From NCBI GenBank assembly GCA_963575745.1, contig CAUYUJ010021157.1, forward strand, positions 1-64,000: 64,000 nt of DNA, read 5' to 3'. The stretch comes from Prorocentrum cordatum (Eukaryota > Sar > Dinophyceae > Prorocentrales > Prorocentraceae). The translations under genes and the position numbers were made by a program. Positions within the stretch are counted from its first letter, which is position 1. Each line of letters opens with the position of its first letter. The notes below the pieces were generated by a model. The model did no database searches and was not told the origin of the DNA. It saw only the letters and a program-made list of their open reading frames with translations. This document shows positions 32,116 to 41,938 of the stretch, in pieces.

Positions 32116-32507
32116 CCGGGGTCGGGAACTGGGCAGCGTGTCGCGCCGAAGCGCAAGTGGGCCAGAAACAGCGGAGCGACACGCGGGCCCAGAGCTCCCG
32201 ACCGCAAACGAGTGCAGAGCGGTGGTGCCTTTGAAACAACCTCCTCCCTCCTCCCTCCTCACTCCTCCCTCCTCTCGCCTCCCGCCTCCCGCCTCCCGCT
32301 TCCCCCGTGTCATCTTGCTGGCTCTTGCGAAACCGACGCTTACCGACTCCAGTGGACGCTGATCGACGCTGGGTCGACGCTGAATCGACGCTCAAGCGGC
32401 GCCCCCTGCTCGATTTCCAGACGCCAGCGCACGCGAATGCAAGCCAAGGACGGCACTGCGAACGAGGCTCCCAGGACCTGCTCCCGAATCAGAAGGTGGT
32501 GTAGGGA

Positions 32508-32708
32508 GAAAAGAAAAGACATAAACATACACACTAAGAGGTCCGCGTGGATTTCTCGGATCGGCTCCAGACCCCCCTCTCTGGCGCGAGGAGCGCGCCA
32601 GGGGCGTCGCCGGAGGCGCCGCTGAAAGGGCCCCAACGCCGATCCGAGAAAACCGCGCGGACCTCCGAGTTTTTATGTTTACGTTTATGTCATTGTCTGT
32701 TCCCCTAC
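32508..32708. mobile_element. family C element, full copy C2
   Basis: Long inverted ends of about 50 bases: GACATAAACAT..GAGGTCCGCG.GGATTTCTCGGATC on the left and the complement on the right (ending TTATGTCATTG). The core contains the hairpin CTGGCGCGAGGAGCGCGCCA. C1, C3 and C4 are partial copies. No protein is encoded and no clear target duplication is seen. Confidence 0.85.
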
Positions 32709-33193
32709 AAAACCCCACTGGATCCCGACTCTTGCCGAGCGCCCCCGCCGCGCCGGGAAGGGCTCCTCGCCGTCGCCCTCCTCGCCGCCCTCCGCCGTCG
32801 TCGTCGGGCCGGCCGCCGCAGGCTCCGCCGCGCTGGCCGTGGGCACCGGCGTCGACGCGGCTTTGGCGTGGGCGCCGGCGGTGTCCTCGGCGCGGGCGTC
32901 GGTCGTACCCCTACCACCGGAGGCCTCCAGAGCCGAGCGGGGCGCAGAAGGACATGCGGGTGCTATGCGCCAAACCTGGAGGCGCACGTCCGGACGGAGC
33001 ACATGGCACAAGCGCCTTGTGGGACATCGTTGCCCAAGCGGTATGGCCAGAACGCGCCCGCCACTGAGCATATCCTATACCATGTTGCTCAGCGAGCGCG
33101 TCGCCCCTGGGGTACAGACGCACACATAGTACACATAGTACAAGAATGCTTGGGTGATGCCAACCGAGCCCAGACATGATCGCATCGTGAAGA
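32709..33193. other. no supported gene
   Basis: GC-rich unique DNA. Open frames on both strands without motif. Confidence 0.35.
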
Positions 33194-33613
33194 TCACGGC
33201 GGGAGGTCTTTGGCAAGTTTGGGCTGTGTGGGGCCAGCGCTGGGCCCCAGGAGCGTCCAAAAGCGACTCAGACCCTGGAACGTCTGGAGACACTGTATTA
33301 CAACAGTCAAGACAACGCTCGTCTGGGATTTGGTTCTGAGTAGATGGGGTCAGCGGATCGCGCCGCATCGGCGATTCATCGGCGACGAATCGGCGACTCG
33401 GGCTCCCCATCGAGCCGCATCGCCGATGCGGCGCGATCCGCCGACCCCATTTACTCGGATCCCGTCTGGGAGGCCTGGGACCACCGTCGTTGCTGGGAGG
33501 GCGTTCCCCTCGATGATCCTCAGAGCGCGCGTTGGGACCACCGTGTGATTGTCCACAAGAGCCCTTCGCATACGGCGCAGGCGGTGCAGCGAGGACAAGC
33601 ACACGCTGCGCAT
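33194..33613 (-). CDS. small two-exon candidate gene split by element R1
   Basis: Exon 1 runs 33613-33455 from an ATG and has 53 codons with high third-position GC (MRSVCLSSLHRLRRMRRALV; PTRALRIIEGNALPATTVV). Exon 2 runs 33322-33194 with 43 codons including the stop (TSVVLTVVIQCLQTFQGLSR; PSAGPTQPKLAKDLPP). Joining them removes a 132-base GT..AG intron that lies almost wholly inside element R1. Alternatively, exact excision of R1 with one flank copy joins exon 1 to another open frame (DERCLDCCNTVSPDVPG). Basic, no family recognised. The AG before the ATG (CCACAG/ACAATG) could be a trans-splice acceptor. Confidence 0.45.
33329..33462. mobile_element. family R inverted-repeat element, copy R1
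   Basis: 134 bases. Inverted ends of about 40 bases (GAGTAGATGGGGTCAGCGGA on the left; complement of GAGTAAATGGGGTCGGCGGA on the right) with few mismatches. Direct repeat CGTCTGGGA flanks it at 33320-33328 and 33463-33471. Caution: the right flank resembles the right flank of R2, so part of that repeat may belong to the element. Confidence 0.8.
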
Positions 33614-33649
33614 TGTCTGTGGAGCTGAATGGCAAAAGCACGCCTTGGG

Positions 33650-33859
33650 CTAACAGACGTCCTGAAAAGCATCGATCACCCTCTTGACCACGGCGACGCT
33701 GGCACCAGCGTCGTCGTTGCGGAGGCTCTCTGATCGTCGTCGCCTGGTGGGCGCCGCCCTCCTACGGTCGAGCTTGATTGGAGAGGACAGCCGATAGGAC
33801 ACGAGACGCTCCCGAAGGCCACCTTGCCACAATAATGTAGAAGGCACGGGCCGCTAGAC
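33650..33859. other. coding-like segment, strand unresolved
   Basis: The minus strand reads PVPSTLLWQGGLRERLVSYR then SLRNDDAGASVAVVKRVIDA. The plus strand of part of it reads VLKSIDHPLDHGDAGTSVVV. Both have high third-position GC, so the strand cannot be chosen. It abuts element A4. Confidence 0.3.
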
Positions 33860-34018
33860 TCAGGTCGGGCGTGTCCCCCTACAGCGCTACAAGCGGATTG
33901 TTGGCGAAAAAAATAAGATACCCCCAAATAGTCTAACAATACTCAAGAAATAGCCCCCATACTATTTTTAAAACTATTTCTCGAATATTCCTCTTGTAGA
34001 GGCACAGGCCCGAATTAA
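33860..34018 (+). mobile_element. family A element, copy A4
   Basis: 159 bases, ends TCAGGTCGGGCGTGTCC and TAGAGGCACAGGCCCGAATT. Flanks CGCTAGAC and TGCTAGAC share seven of eight bases. It carries GT at bases 5-6 and AG inside the right duplication (GCTAG). It lies between two coding-like blocks. Confidence 0.88.
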
Positions 34019-34024
34019 TGCTAG

Positions 34025-34131
34025 ACCCAGGACGCAACGACACCCTGGATCTGGCAGGGCCGACCTGCTCATCAACCTGGACGGTATCGGCCCCGACGGC
34101 GATGGCGTCGCCTTCGTTGTTTCGCAAGTTT
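34025..34131 (+). CDS. possible exon after element A4
   Basis: From the AG inside the right duplication of A4, one frame shows strong third-position GC and natural composition: RTQRHPGSGRADLLINLDGI then PDGDGVAFVVSQ. It ends where a T/G run begins (34128). The upstream exon could not be identified, so this is a fragment call. No family recognised. Confidence 0.3.
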
Positions 34132-34769
34132 TTTGGGGGGTGGCCCTGGAGGTTGGAGAGGCCCCAGCTGGACGCGTGTCGGAACGCCTGCAACGGCGGG
34201 CATCGGAGAGGGGCTCTGGGGACAGGCTCCGTTGAGCTGCTTCGGGGGTCCTCCTCTTTGCCCCTGCTGCTGCCAAGTCCTGCCCACGACGACCGAGCGT
34301 CGGGGGCGGATGATCCTGGGGACGCTCCTGGCCCTTCGGATCGGCCTCCGCTCTGAGGGTCTCTGAACCTCGTGCAGGAGCCTTGTGCAGAGGCTCTGGC
34401 AGTCTCCGAGGACCTCCAGGAGCGCCTGGGGTGTCAGGCCCAGGACGGCACCGAAACTTGCCACCTCCTCCCTCTCCCCCCCTGGAACCTGCCACTGAGA
34501 AACAACGGAAACCCTCGGGGGAAATCACGCCCAGAACCATAATCCCGATCTTTCTGCGGCACGTCTCGAGCCGGATCGATCCAAGGTGGTCCCGCGGCCC
34601 GAAACGGAGGAAGCAGCGCCCGGTGTGACAGGGTTGGAGCGCGCCCTATCTCACGGACCCCCTCGTCCTTCGAGAACCGTCGATCAACGATCGACGGGCA
34701 GCAGGATCGACGCAGCGCCTCTGTGGGCCCCGGAAACAGCAGGGCCGTTTTGTCACCGTTTCCAAAAAC
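34132..34769. other. no firm gene; weak minus-strand exon near 34330-34464
   Basis: The minus strand at 34330-34464 reads VASFGAVLGLTPQALLEVLG then LCTRLLHEVQ with fair codon bias. It could be an exon but has no partner. Confidence 0.3.
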
Positions 34770-34955
34770 ATGTCCCTTGAAAATGGAAACGGCAAAAAAA
34801 CGGCGACCGGAAACGGCCAAAAAACGGCTCCAGGATTGGAACCGGAGCCGGAACCGGTCAAATAACGGCGACGGATCCGGTAACAAAACGGCGTCGGAAC
34901 CGGCAACAAAAACGGCAAAACGGAACCGGTAACAAAAACGGCCCCGTCGCTTCCA
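34770..34955. repeat. AACGGC/AACCGG degenerate repeat
   Basis: AAAACGGC and GGAACCGG words repeated about every 8-14 bases. A weaker version lies at 6230-6320. Confidence 0.75.
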
Positions 34956-35104
34956 GGGCCCACGCCTCATTCCCGAGCGGACTCGGGCGCCCGTGCGCGC
35001 GGGAGGCGCCAGCGAGGACGCGCAGCAGAGGTGCCCGAGCGGCGGGGGACGCCGTCTCATGGCGCAGGCGGGGGGCCCTGCTGCAGAGCAGGGGGCTCCT
35101 CCCC

Positions 35105-35252
35105 TCCTCCTCCTCGTTTTTCCTCGTTCCTCCTCCTCCTCCTCCTCCTCCTCCTCCTCCTCCTCCTCCTCCTCGTTCCTCCTCCTCCTCCTCCTCCTCG
35201 TTCCTCCCCCTCCTCCTCGTTCCTCCTGCTCCTCCTCCTCGTTCCTCCTGAA
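35105..35252. repeat. CTC triplet tract with CGTTC breaks
   Basis: CTC runs separated by GTTCCTCC. Confidence 0.95.
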
Positions 35253-35254
35253 AG

Positions 35255-36110
35255 TGGCGAGGGTTTCGCAGATCGCAGCACCCCGATCATTGCGAGGTCT
35301 ACTCTGAACCCGCGGATGGCAACACTGCGCTGCCCCCACAAGCAGCCTTTGAAACGTGGCGACAGTTTCGCACATCGCAGCCCCCCAGGGACGGCGAAGT
35401 CCAATCTGTACCCGCGTAACGCGCCGCCCCCCAGCAGTCCTCGAATGTGGCGACAAGTTTGCAGATCGCAACCGCCAAGAGATGGCGTGATACATTCTGA
35501 ATCCGCGTGTGGGCCAGCCGCCATCGAAAGTGGCAACAGTTTCGCAGATCGCAGCCCCACAGGGGTTGCGAGGTCTAATCTGAATCTGCGTGGGACGTCC
35601 TTTCGCTGCCCCCCCCCCAAGCAGCCCTCGAAGGTGGCAATGGTTTCCAAATCGCAGCCCCCGAGGGATGGCGAGGTCTCATTCGAGTCCGCATATGGCG
35701 TCACTGTGCTGCCCTACCGAGCAGCCCTCGAGAGTAGCAACAATTTCGCAGATCGCGGCCCCCCAAAGGATGGCCAGGTCGAATATGGCTCCGTGTATGG
35801 CGACATTGTGCTGCCCATCTCCCCCCCAGCAGCCCTCGATATCGGTGACAGTTTGGCAAATAACAGCTCCCCCAGGGAAGGCGAGGTCTAATCTGACCCC
35901 GCGTATGGCAACACTGTGCCTGTCCCCCCGCAATCGTCGAAAGAGGCGGCAGTTTCGCAGATCGCACGTGGCGACAGTTTCTCAGACCGCAGACCCCCAG
36001 GAATGGCGAGGTCGAATCTGAATCCGCGTATGGCGTCTCTGTGCTGGCGCCCCCAAGCAGCCTTTGAAAGTGGCGACTGTTTCGCAGATGGCAGCCCCCC
36101 AGAGGGGAGG
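35255..36110. repeat. tandem satellite S, ~100-bp unit, about 9 copies
   Basis: GTTTCGCAGATCGCAGC-like words recur at about 35263, 35365, 35456, 35537, 35642, 35742, 35852, 35951 and 36081. Each is followed by a C-run, GGCGAGGTC and AATCTGA.TCCGCGTATGG. Unit length varies between about 80 and 130, so it is not a conserved coding repeat. Confidence 0.9.
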
Positions 36111-36359
36111 GGGAGGGGGGGGGGACGTCTGGAAGTAACGCAGGTACAGGCAATATCCTCCTTTCCTCCCCTGTCCAGCTCTGCCTCCCTCCTGCTGATA
36201 CTTGCCGCGTCTCACCTTCTCTTCCACCGCCCAGCCCAGCTCGAGGCATTGGAGGGCGGGCTTTCACGAAACACCCGGCGTGCCGGGATACTGCCGCTCA
36301 TTGGGGTGTGCGGCGCCAGACTGATGGAGAAGGAAAAACAGGTTTCCTCCAAGCGTTGA

Positions 36360-36941
36360 CATCGTGATTATCCAGACAATCATCACAGCAGTCAATACAT
36401 TGGCAGAGAGTTCACACGAGGATTGCATCATCAGCGTGATAGAGACCCTAAGGGATTTGGATGCCCGAAATGGGTACGGAAAGAATGGGTACAATGCCCA
36501 ACAACACATGTTCCCAAACCAGCAGCGGCCGCTGTTGGGCAGGCGGCCTTCTGTCTCGAATGGACACAGGCCGCGGCGGCGTGGACAGCGAGTCCTGTTC
36601 AAACTGAACAGGAACTGCTGTTGCGCATTGTAGCCATCCTTTCCGTACCCCTTTCGTTCGTGCGGAAGAGAGCCCTGTGGGATTCAGAGGACGGGAGGGA
36701 GGCGGGAGGCCGCGACCGCAGCGCTGACCAAGGAGGGCTGGGAATTCAGAAGGGGCGCGGATCCAGGGGGCTCCCGAGAACGGTGGGCCGCCGCAAGTGG
36801 CGGGGCCTGCAGGGAGCTCCAACGGGGGGGGCCCACGTCAGAACTGGCCCCGATGGGAGAGCTCAACGAGTTGCCCTTGGAGAAGATCCAGGTGCCCCTC
36901 CTCCTGATCCTACCAATGCGGTCGGAAACTTTTGGGGTTGA
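36360..36941 (+). CDS. unknown coding block, two frames
   Basis: Frame one (36360 to about 36670) has natural composition rich in His, Trp and Cys: DNHHSSQYIGREFTRGLHHQ, RDRDPKGFGCPKWVRKEWVQ, CPTTHVPKPAAAAVGQAAF. Frame two (about 36690-36935) has strong third-position GC: AALTKEGWEFRRGADPGGSR, then GELNELPLEKIQVPLLLI. They could be two exons or one frameshifted gene. No start codon is evident. The Cys/His/Trp pattern hints at metal or nucleic-acid binding, but I recognise no family. Confidence 0.4.
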   Translation, partial: HRDYPDNHHSSQYIGREFTRGLHHQRDRDPKGFGCPKWVRKEWVQCPTTHVPKPAAAAVGQAAFCLEWTQAAAAWTASPVQTEQELLLRIVAILSVPLSFVRKRALWDSEDGREAGGRDRSADQGGLGIQKGRGSRGLPRTVGRRKWRGLQGAPTGGAHVRTGPDGRAQRVALGEDPGAPPPDPTNAVGNFWG

Positions 36942-37165
36942 GCAGGACCGACCGTCCCGGCATTCCTATAGGTCTACGACGAAATATTCTTAGACACCAA
37001 AAATGTTCGAATCACACAAGCAATGTTTTTAGAACATCAGCCCGATACACTCAAAACTTATGCTAAGAAATCTTCCAGTAAGAAATTGAGACCCAGCTTC
37101 GCTGAATTTCTTAGCCCCCTTGCGAGAGCCAGCTTTGAAACGTGCAATTTCTTAGCGCAGCGCGA
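36938..37165 (+). repeat. family B, first-half copy B3
   Basis: GGTTGAGCAGGACCGACC start and TTTTTAGAACATCAGCCCGA match the first half of B1. Several TTTCTTAG words follow. Confidence 0.55.
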
Positions 37166-37319
37166 CGCCAGTATGAAGATTGTGCCAGTGATTGTGCCGA
37201 TTGCGGCGCCGGGGGCTCTGCAGCAAACAACATACATGAACACGTCAAAATCTGGGCGAGGATCTGGGTGGTGATCTGGGGGAATATCCGGGGGAACAGC
37301 CAGAGCAACATCCGGAAGG

Positions 37320-39180
37320 CGATCTATGGAAATCTGTAAGAAGATCTGGGGGAAGATGTGGAGGAAGATCTGGAGAAATATCTGCAGAAACATATGGAGG
37401 GAGATCTGGGGGAGTATTTGGATGAACGCGCGGGGAACAAGCTAGAGGAAGATCTCGATGAAGATCTGGAGGAAGCTCTGGAGGAAGATCTGGAGGAAGA
37501 TCTGGAGAAAGATCTGGAGGAAGATTTGGAGGAAGATCTCGAGGAACCTCTGGAGGAAGATCTGGAGGAAGATCTGGAGGAAGATCTGGAAGACGATCTG
37601 GAGGAAGATCTGGAGGAAGACCTGGAGGAAGAACTGGAGGAAGATGTGGAGGAAGATGTGGAGGAAGATGTGGAGGAAGATGTGGAGGAAGATGTTGAGG
37701 AAAATGTGGAGGAAGATGTGGAGGAAAATGTGGAGGAAGATGTGGAGGAAGATGTGGAGGAAGATGTGGGGGAAGATCTGGAGGAAGATGTGGAGGAAGA
37801 TCTGCAAGAAGATGTGGAGGAAGATCTGCAGGAAAATCTGGAGGAAGATCTGGAAGAGAATCTGGAGGAAGATTTGGAGAAAGATCGGGAGGAAGAGTTC
37901 TGGAGGAAGATCTGGAGGAAGATCTGGAGGAATATTTGGAGGAAGGTCTGGAGGAAGATCTGGAGGAAGATCGGGAGGAAGATCCGGAGGAAGATCTGGA
38001 GGAAGATGGGAGTGGATATGGGAGAAGATCTGAAACGACGATCTGGGAAAAGATAAAGAGGAAGATCTGAAAGAAGATATTGGGACTCAGGAGAAGGAAG
38101 ATCTGGAGGAAGATCGGACGAGATGTGTGAAGACATTGATGGGGATTTGCGGGGAGATCTAAAGAAAGAGCATGCAAGCTGGAGGAAGATCTGGAGGAAG
38201 ATCTGGAGGGAGATTTGGGCAGATCTGGAGGAAGATCTGGAGAAAGATCTGGAGGAAGATTTCGAGGAACCTCTGGAGGAATATCTGGAGGAAGATCTGG
38301 AGGAAGATCAGGAGGAAGAGTTCTGGAGGAAGATCTGGAGGAAGATCTGGAGGAAGATCTGGAGGGAGCTGTGGAGGAAGGTCTGGCGGAAAATCTGGAG
38401 GAAAATCTGGAGGAAGATGTGGAGGAAGATCTGGAGGAAGATCTGGAGGACGATCTGGAGGAATATCTGGAGGAAGATCTGGAGGAATAGTTCTGGAAGA
38501 AGATCTGGAGAAAGATCTGGAGGAAGATCTGGAGGAAGCTCTGGAGGAAGATGTGGAGGAAGATGTGGAGGAAGATCTTGGGGAAGATCTGGAGGAAGAT
38601 CTGGAGGACGATCTGGAGGAAGATGTGGAGGAAGATCTGGAGGAAGATCTGGAGGAAAATCTGGAGGAAAATCTGGAGGAAGATCTGGAGGATGATCTGG
38701 AGGAAGATCTGGAGGAAGACCTGGAGGAAGATCTGGAGGAAGATCTGGGGGAAGATCTGGGGGAAGATCAAGAGAAACATCAGGGGAAAGATCTGGTGAA
38801 AGAGCTGCGTGGCGACCCGGAAGGAGATCGGGAGTAAGATCTGAGAGGCAATCTGAAGGAAGATCTGGTGCAAGATCTGGGGGAAGATCCAGGGGAAGAT
38901 CTGGGAGAACACCTGAAACAAGATCAGGGGAAAGATCTAGAGGAAGATCTCTATGAAGATCTGGGGGGAGATCTAAGGAGGGATTGATCTGGGCGAGGAT
39001 ATGAAGGAAGATCTGGGCGGAGATCTCTGAGAGGATTTGGGCGAAGATCTGGGGAAAACTCTCGGAGATAATACAGAAGAAGATCGGGAATACTATCTGG
39101 GGGAAGATCCAGAGGAAGATCTCGACGAAGATCTGGAAGAAGATCCCGAAGATCAAGAGGAAGATCAGTAAGAAGATGCC
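37320..39180. repeat. 12-bp satellite K, about 150 units
   Basis: Unit GGAGGAAGATCT with substitutions such as GATGTG and AATCTG. Since 12 is a multiple of three and the unit has no stop in most frames, long frames occur on both strands: LEED, GGRS and WRKI on plus; PPDL, SSRS and FLQI on minus (up to 558 residues). AGATCT recurs throughout. Homogeneity is highest at 37450-38750 and lower after 38850. Confidence 0.97.
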
Positions 39181-39264
39181 GGCGTTAAGAAACTGAGCCA
39201 GTTTTCGGGAATTCGTTATCGAATTTTAAGAAATGTTGAGAACCAGCTTGGCGGGAGAGAGTTT

Positions 39265-39420
39265 CTTAACAGAAGATATGAGTGTATGCTAAACAAGACA
39301 GCCTCAGCCAGAAATGTTCTACGAACATTTGGGGCAGACCACACAAGGTTCTTAGCACATCCTCTGGTCGGCCGATCGGCGAGCTGGAACACTTCGCCAC
39401 TGCTCGATGGACCGCGCGTC
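39265..39420 (+). repeat. family B, second-half copy B2
   Basis: GCCAGAAATGTTCTACGAAC, CACACAAGG and CGCCACTGCT match the second half of B1. Confidence 0.55.
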
Positions 39421-40057
39421 CCTCCGCCGGTTCTCTTCCGCCTCGCCTCGGTTCGACGCGCTGCCGCCTCGCAAGGCACGGCTCGTCGCTGGGGCCACCG
39501 CCACGGCGCGCCATGCAACAAAAACGTCGCGTCTGCACAGCTCCAGTCCAGGCGGCAGAAGACTCCAGCAGCTCTTCAGGACAACGAGACAGCACTACAT
39601 ACATATTTATATAATTGATATGTATACATATATATATACAGAGAGAGAGGGAGAAACAACAAGAAAAAAGAGAGAGCACTGTGGACTGGCCACGATGGGG
39701 GGCGACGCCGGGGAGAATTGGTGAGGGGCAGCGGTGGGGGGCAGCGATGGGAGGCAACGCTGAGAGGGGGATCAGTGGGGGGCAACGATCTGGGTAACGA
39801 GGGGCCACCGACCTTGGGAGCCCGGCATTCTCCACTGGTCTTGAGGGGCAGCGCAGGTGGGCGACAGCTGGGGGCAACGATGGAGGGCAACGATGCGCCA
39901 CCAACTTCGGCAGCCCGACGTCCCCCACCGTGCGTTAGCGCAAAGTCTAAATGCCTTGCAGACACGACAAGCTGCTCAGACAAACGCACACAAACAGCAT
40001 CCGTCAATCCTCCCCCACACCCCTGTCTCAGTCGTCCTCATCATCGGCGTCGTCGTC
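39421..40057. other. no supported gene
   Basis: 39597-39655 is TATA-rich then GAGAGA. 39690-39890 has GGGGGGCAGCGATGGGAGGC-type repeats about 20 bases long. Confidence 0.5.
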
Positions 40058-40320
40058 CTCCTTCTCCTCCTCCTCCTCCTCCTCCTCCTCCTTTCTTCCT
40101 CCTCCTCGCAACGAGACCCCCCCATAGAATCCCCCATGCCTCTCCCTCGAAGCCCCCGAGAGCCTTTCTTTAACTCTGACGACCCCTTGCCCGCTTCGCC
40201 GTCGACGTCGTTCTCCTCCTCCTCCTCCTTCTCCTCTTCCTCCTCCTCCTCCTCCTCGTCCTCCTGCTCCTCCTCCTGCTCATCCTCCTCTTCCTCCTCC
40301 TCCTCCTCCTCCTGCTTGCG
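40058..40320. repeat. CTC triplet tracts
   Basis: CTC runs at 40058-40105 and 40210-40320 with CTG and CTT variants. Confidence 0.9.
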
Positions 40321-40503
40321 GCCCCCCTCCCCCCCGTGCCGTGCGGCAAGTTCGTGTCGAGACAACCCCGGCGTTGGTTTCTGACACCGCGTGGATCGTT
40401 CAACCTAAAACGGCCGGCAGCTTTCCGATCGCCAGACCGGTCCATTTTGGGCAAATTCGCGGCCACTGGCGGCGTTCAATCTTGAACGCCAGCGGCGGGG
40501 TCG

Positions 40504-40773
40504 CTACCGCGTCGGCACGACACGAACCCACTGCTGCTGTAGAGCTCCCAAAGACCCCTGAGGACCCTCCAAGAGCCTCCCCTCCTTGCATCGCCCCGTC
40601 GCCGGCGCGGTCCTCCTCCGGCGCCTTCGTGCTAGAGCTGCCCTCCTCGAGTTGTTTCGTCGCGGGAGCGCCCTGGCCGGGAGGGCGATGGCAAAGAGGA
40701 GGACGACGGCGCCAGTGCGGAGGAGCACGACGATAGGCACGAAGAGAGGCGCGACCAGCGAGGGATACGCCAT
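40504..40773 (-). CDS. possible membrane-anchored protein start
   Basis: ATG at 40773 opens an 89-residue frame. The first 38 residues (MAYPSLVAPLFVPIVVLLRT, then GAVVLLFAIALPARA) are hydrophobic, with codons ending mostly in G or C, and look like a signal anchor or signal peptide. The rest is basic (RRNNSRRAALARRRRRR) and may be past an exon end. Family unknown. The opposite strand is also open (131 residues) but has no such feature. Confidence 0.35.
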   Translation of the reverse strand: MAYPSLVAPLFVPIVVLLRTGAVVLLFAIALPARALPRRNNSRRAALARRRRRRTAPATGRCKEGRLLEGPQGSLGALQQQWVRVVPTR

Positions 40774-40969
40774 AGATCGCCCCGCGGGGTGCAGGGAGAA
40801 GACGAACTCATGGGCGGGCGGCGAAGTGGGGTGACACGGAGAGCCCCCATCACCCGCTAGGAAGTCTGCATCGGTCCCCGTTCACGTGGCGCGTGCGGGC
40901 GAGGCGACGCTGCGCGAGGACGGGAGAGGTCTTTCCCAGACACGTGGCTTGCCCAGCGGTCGTCCCCTG

Positions 40970-41500
40970 GTCACCTCGCGTGCCTGGTGGGCCCGCCAGG
41001 AGGGCCCCAAGTCCCCCAGGAGGTTCTCGTACATGGCCCAGGAGGGCCACTGGACGGCCCGAGACGCCTCCGAGACAGGCCAAGTGGCACCCCAGACGGC
41101 CCAAAGTCCCCCAAGAGGTTCCCAAGCATGGCCCAAGAGGGCGCCAAGACGGCCCGAGATGCTTCCAAGACAGACCAAGTGGCACCCCAGACGGCCCATC
41201 GTCCCCCGAGAGGTTCCCAAGCACGGCCCAAAAGAGGGCCCCAAGACGGCCCGAGATGCACCCAAGACGGCTCCATGAGGGTGCCCAGACGGGGGATCCG
41301 AACGGACGCCTCGAGCCCTCGCCGCCGAGCAGTGCCCGGGAGGCCCCCAGAAGGCCTCGAGGATGCCCCCCAAGAAGCCCCCAGGAAGCCCCTGGAGAGG
41401 CTTCCTGGAGGCCACCAAGAAGCCCCCCAAGAGTCTCCCCCAAAACGCCCCCTAAACTGCCCACCAGAGGCCCCCGAATGCGCTCCGGAGAGACCCCGAC
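40970..41500 (+). repeat. degenerate repeat element H, copy H1
   Basis: CCAAGACGGCCC and CCAAGAGG.CCC words repeated. A non-repetitive anchor near 41293 (GGGGATCCGAACGGACG then CTCGCCGCCGAGC) corresponds to anchors in H2 and H3. Open in all plus frames by composition. Confidence 0.7.
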
Positions 41501-41514
41501 AAGCATCCCCTCCT

Positions 41515-41938
41515 CCTGTTCCTCCGCCTCGTCATCATCGTCCTCCACCTGCTGATCGCCCTTCTCGATCCTTCTCTGATTGCTCCTTCTGCCCGGATTC
41601 CCCATCCTAATCCTCCTCCGCATTCTCTTCCTCATCCTCCTCCTCCTGCTCCACGGCGTCCTCCTCTTTTTCCTCCTCCTCCTCCTCCTCCTCCTCCTCC
41701 TGCTCCCCCTGCACTTCCTCCTCCTCCTCCTCCTCCTCCTCCTCCTCCTCCTCCTCCTCCCCCTCACCCTTTCTCTCCTCATCCCACTCCTTCGCATCTT
41801 CCTTCCCATCATCCTCATCCTCATGATCATCCTCCTCATCATGCTCCCCCCCTCCCCCGCGTGCTCTTCCCCCGGTGATCCGCAACCTTACCTCGACCTC
41901 GCCCTTCCCTTCCCTTCCCTTCCTCCTCCTCCTCCTCC
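41515..41938. repeat. CTC triplet tracts
   Basis: CTC triplets, densest at 41660-41765, with CATCCT variants 41800-41850. Confidence 0.9.

Noticed and set aside
30220-32625. 801-residue plus-strand open frame
   Set aside because: It runs through CTC triplets and the TG microsatellite with no codon bias or domain, so it is a composition artefact.
33320-33471. CGTCTGGGA as a certain 9-bp target duplication of R1
   Set aside because: The right flank of R2 is similar beyond this word, so the right copy may belong to the element; kept only as probable.
37245-38921. 558-residue FLQI-type frame
   Set aside because: The 12-bp unit is free of stops in most frames, so length carries no evidence of coding.
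40436-40456. Possible second spliced-leader relic (CCATTTTGG)
   Set aside because: Only the central nine bases match; both flanks differ from the leader.
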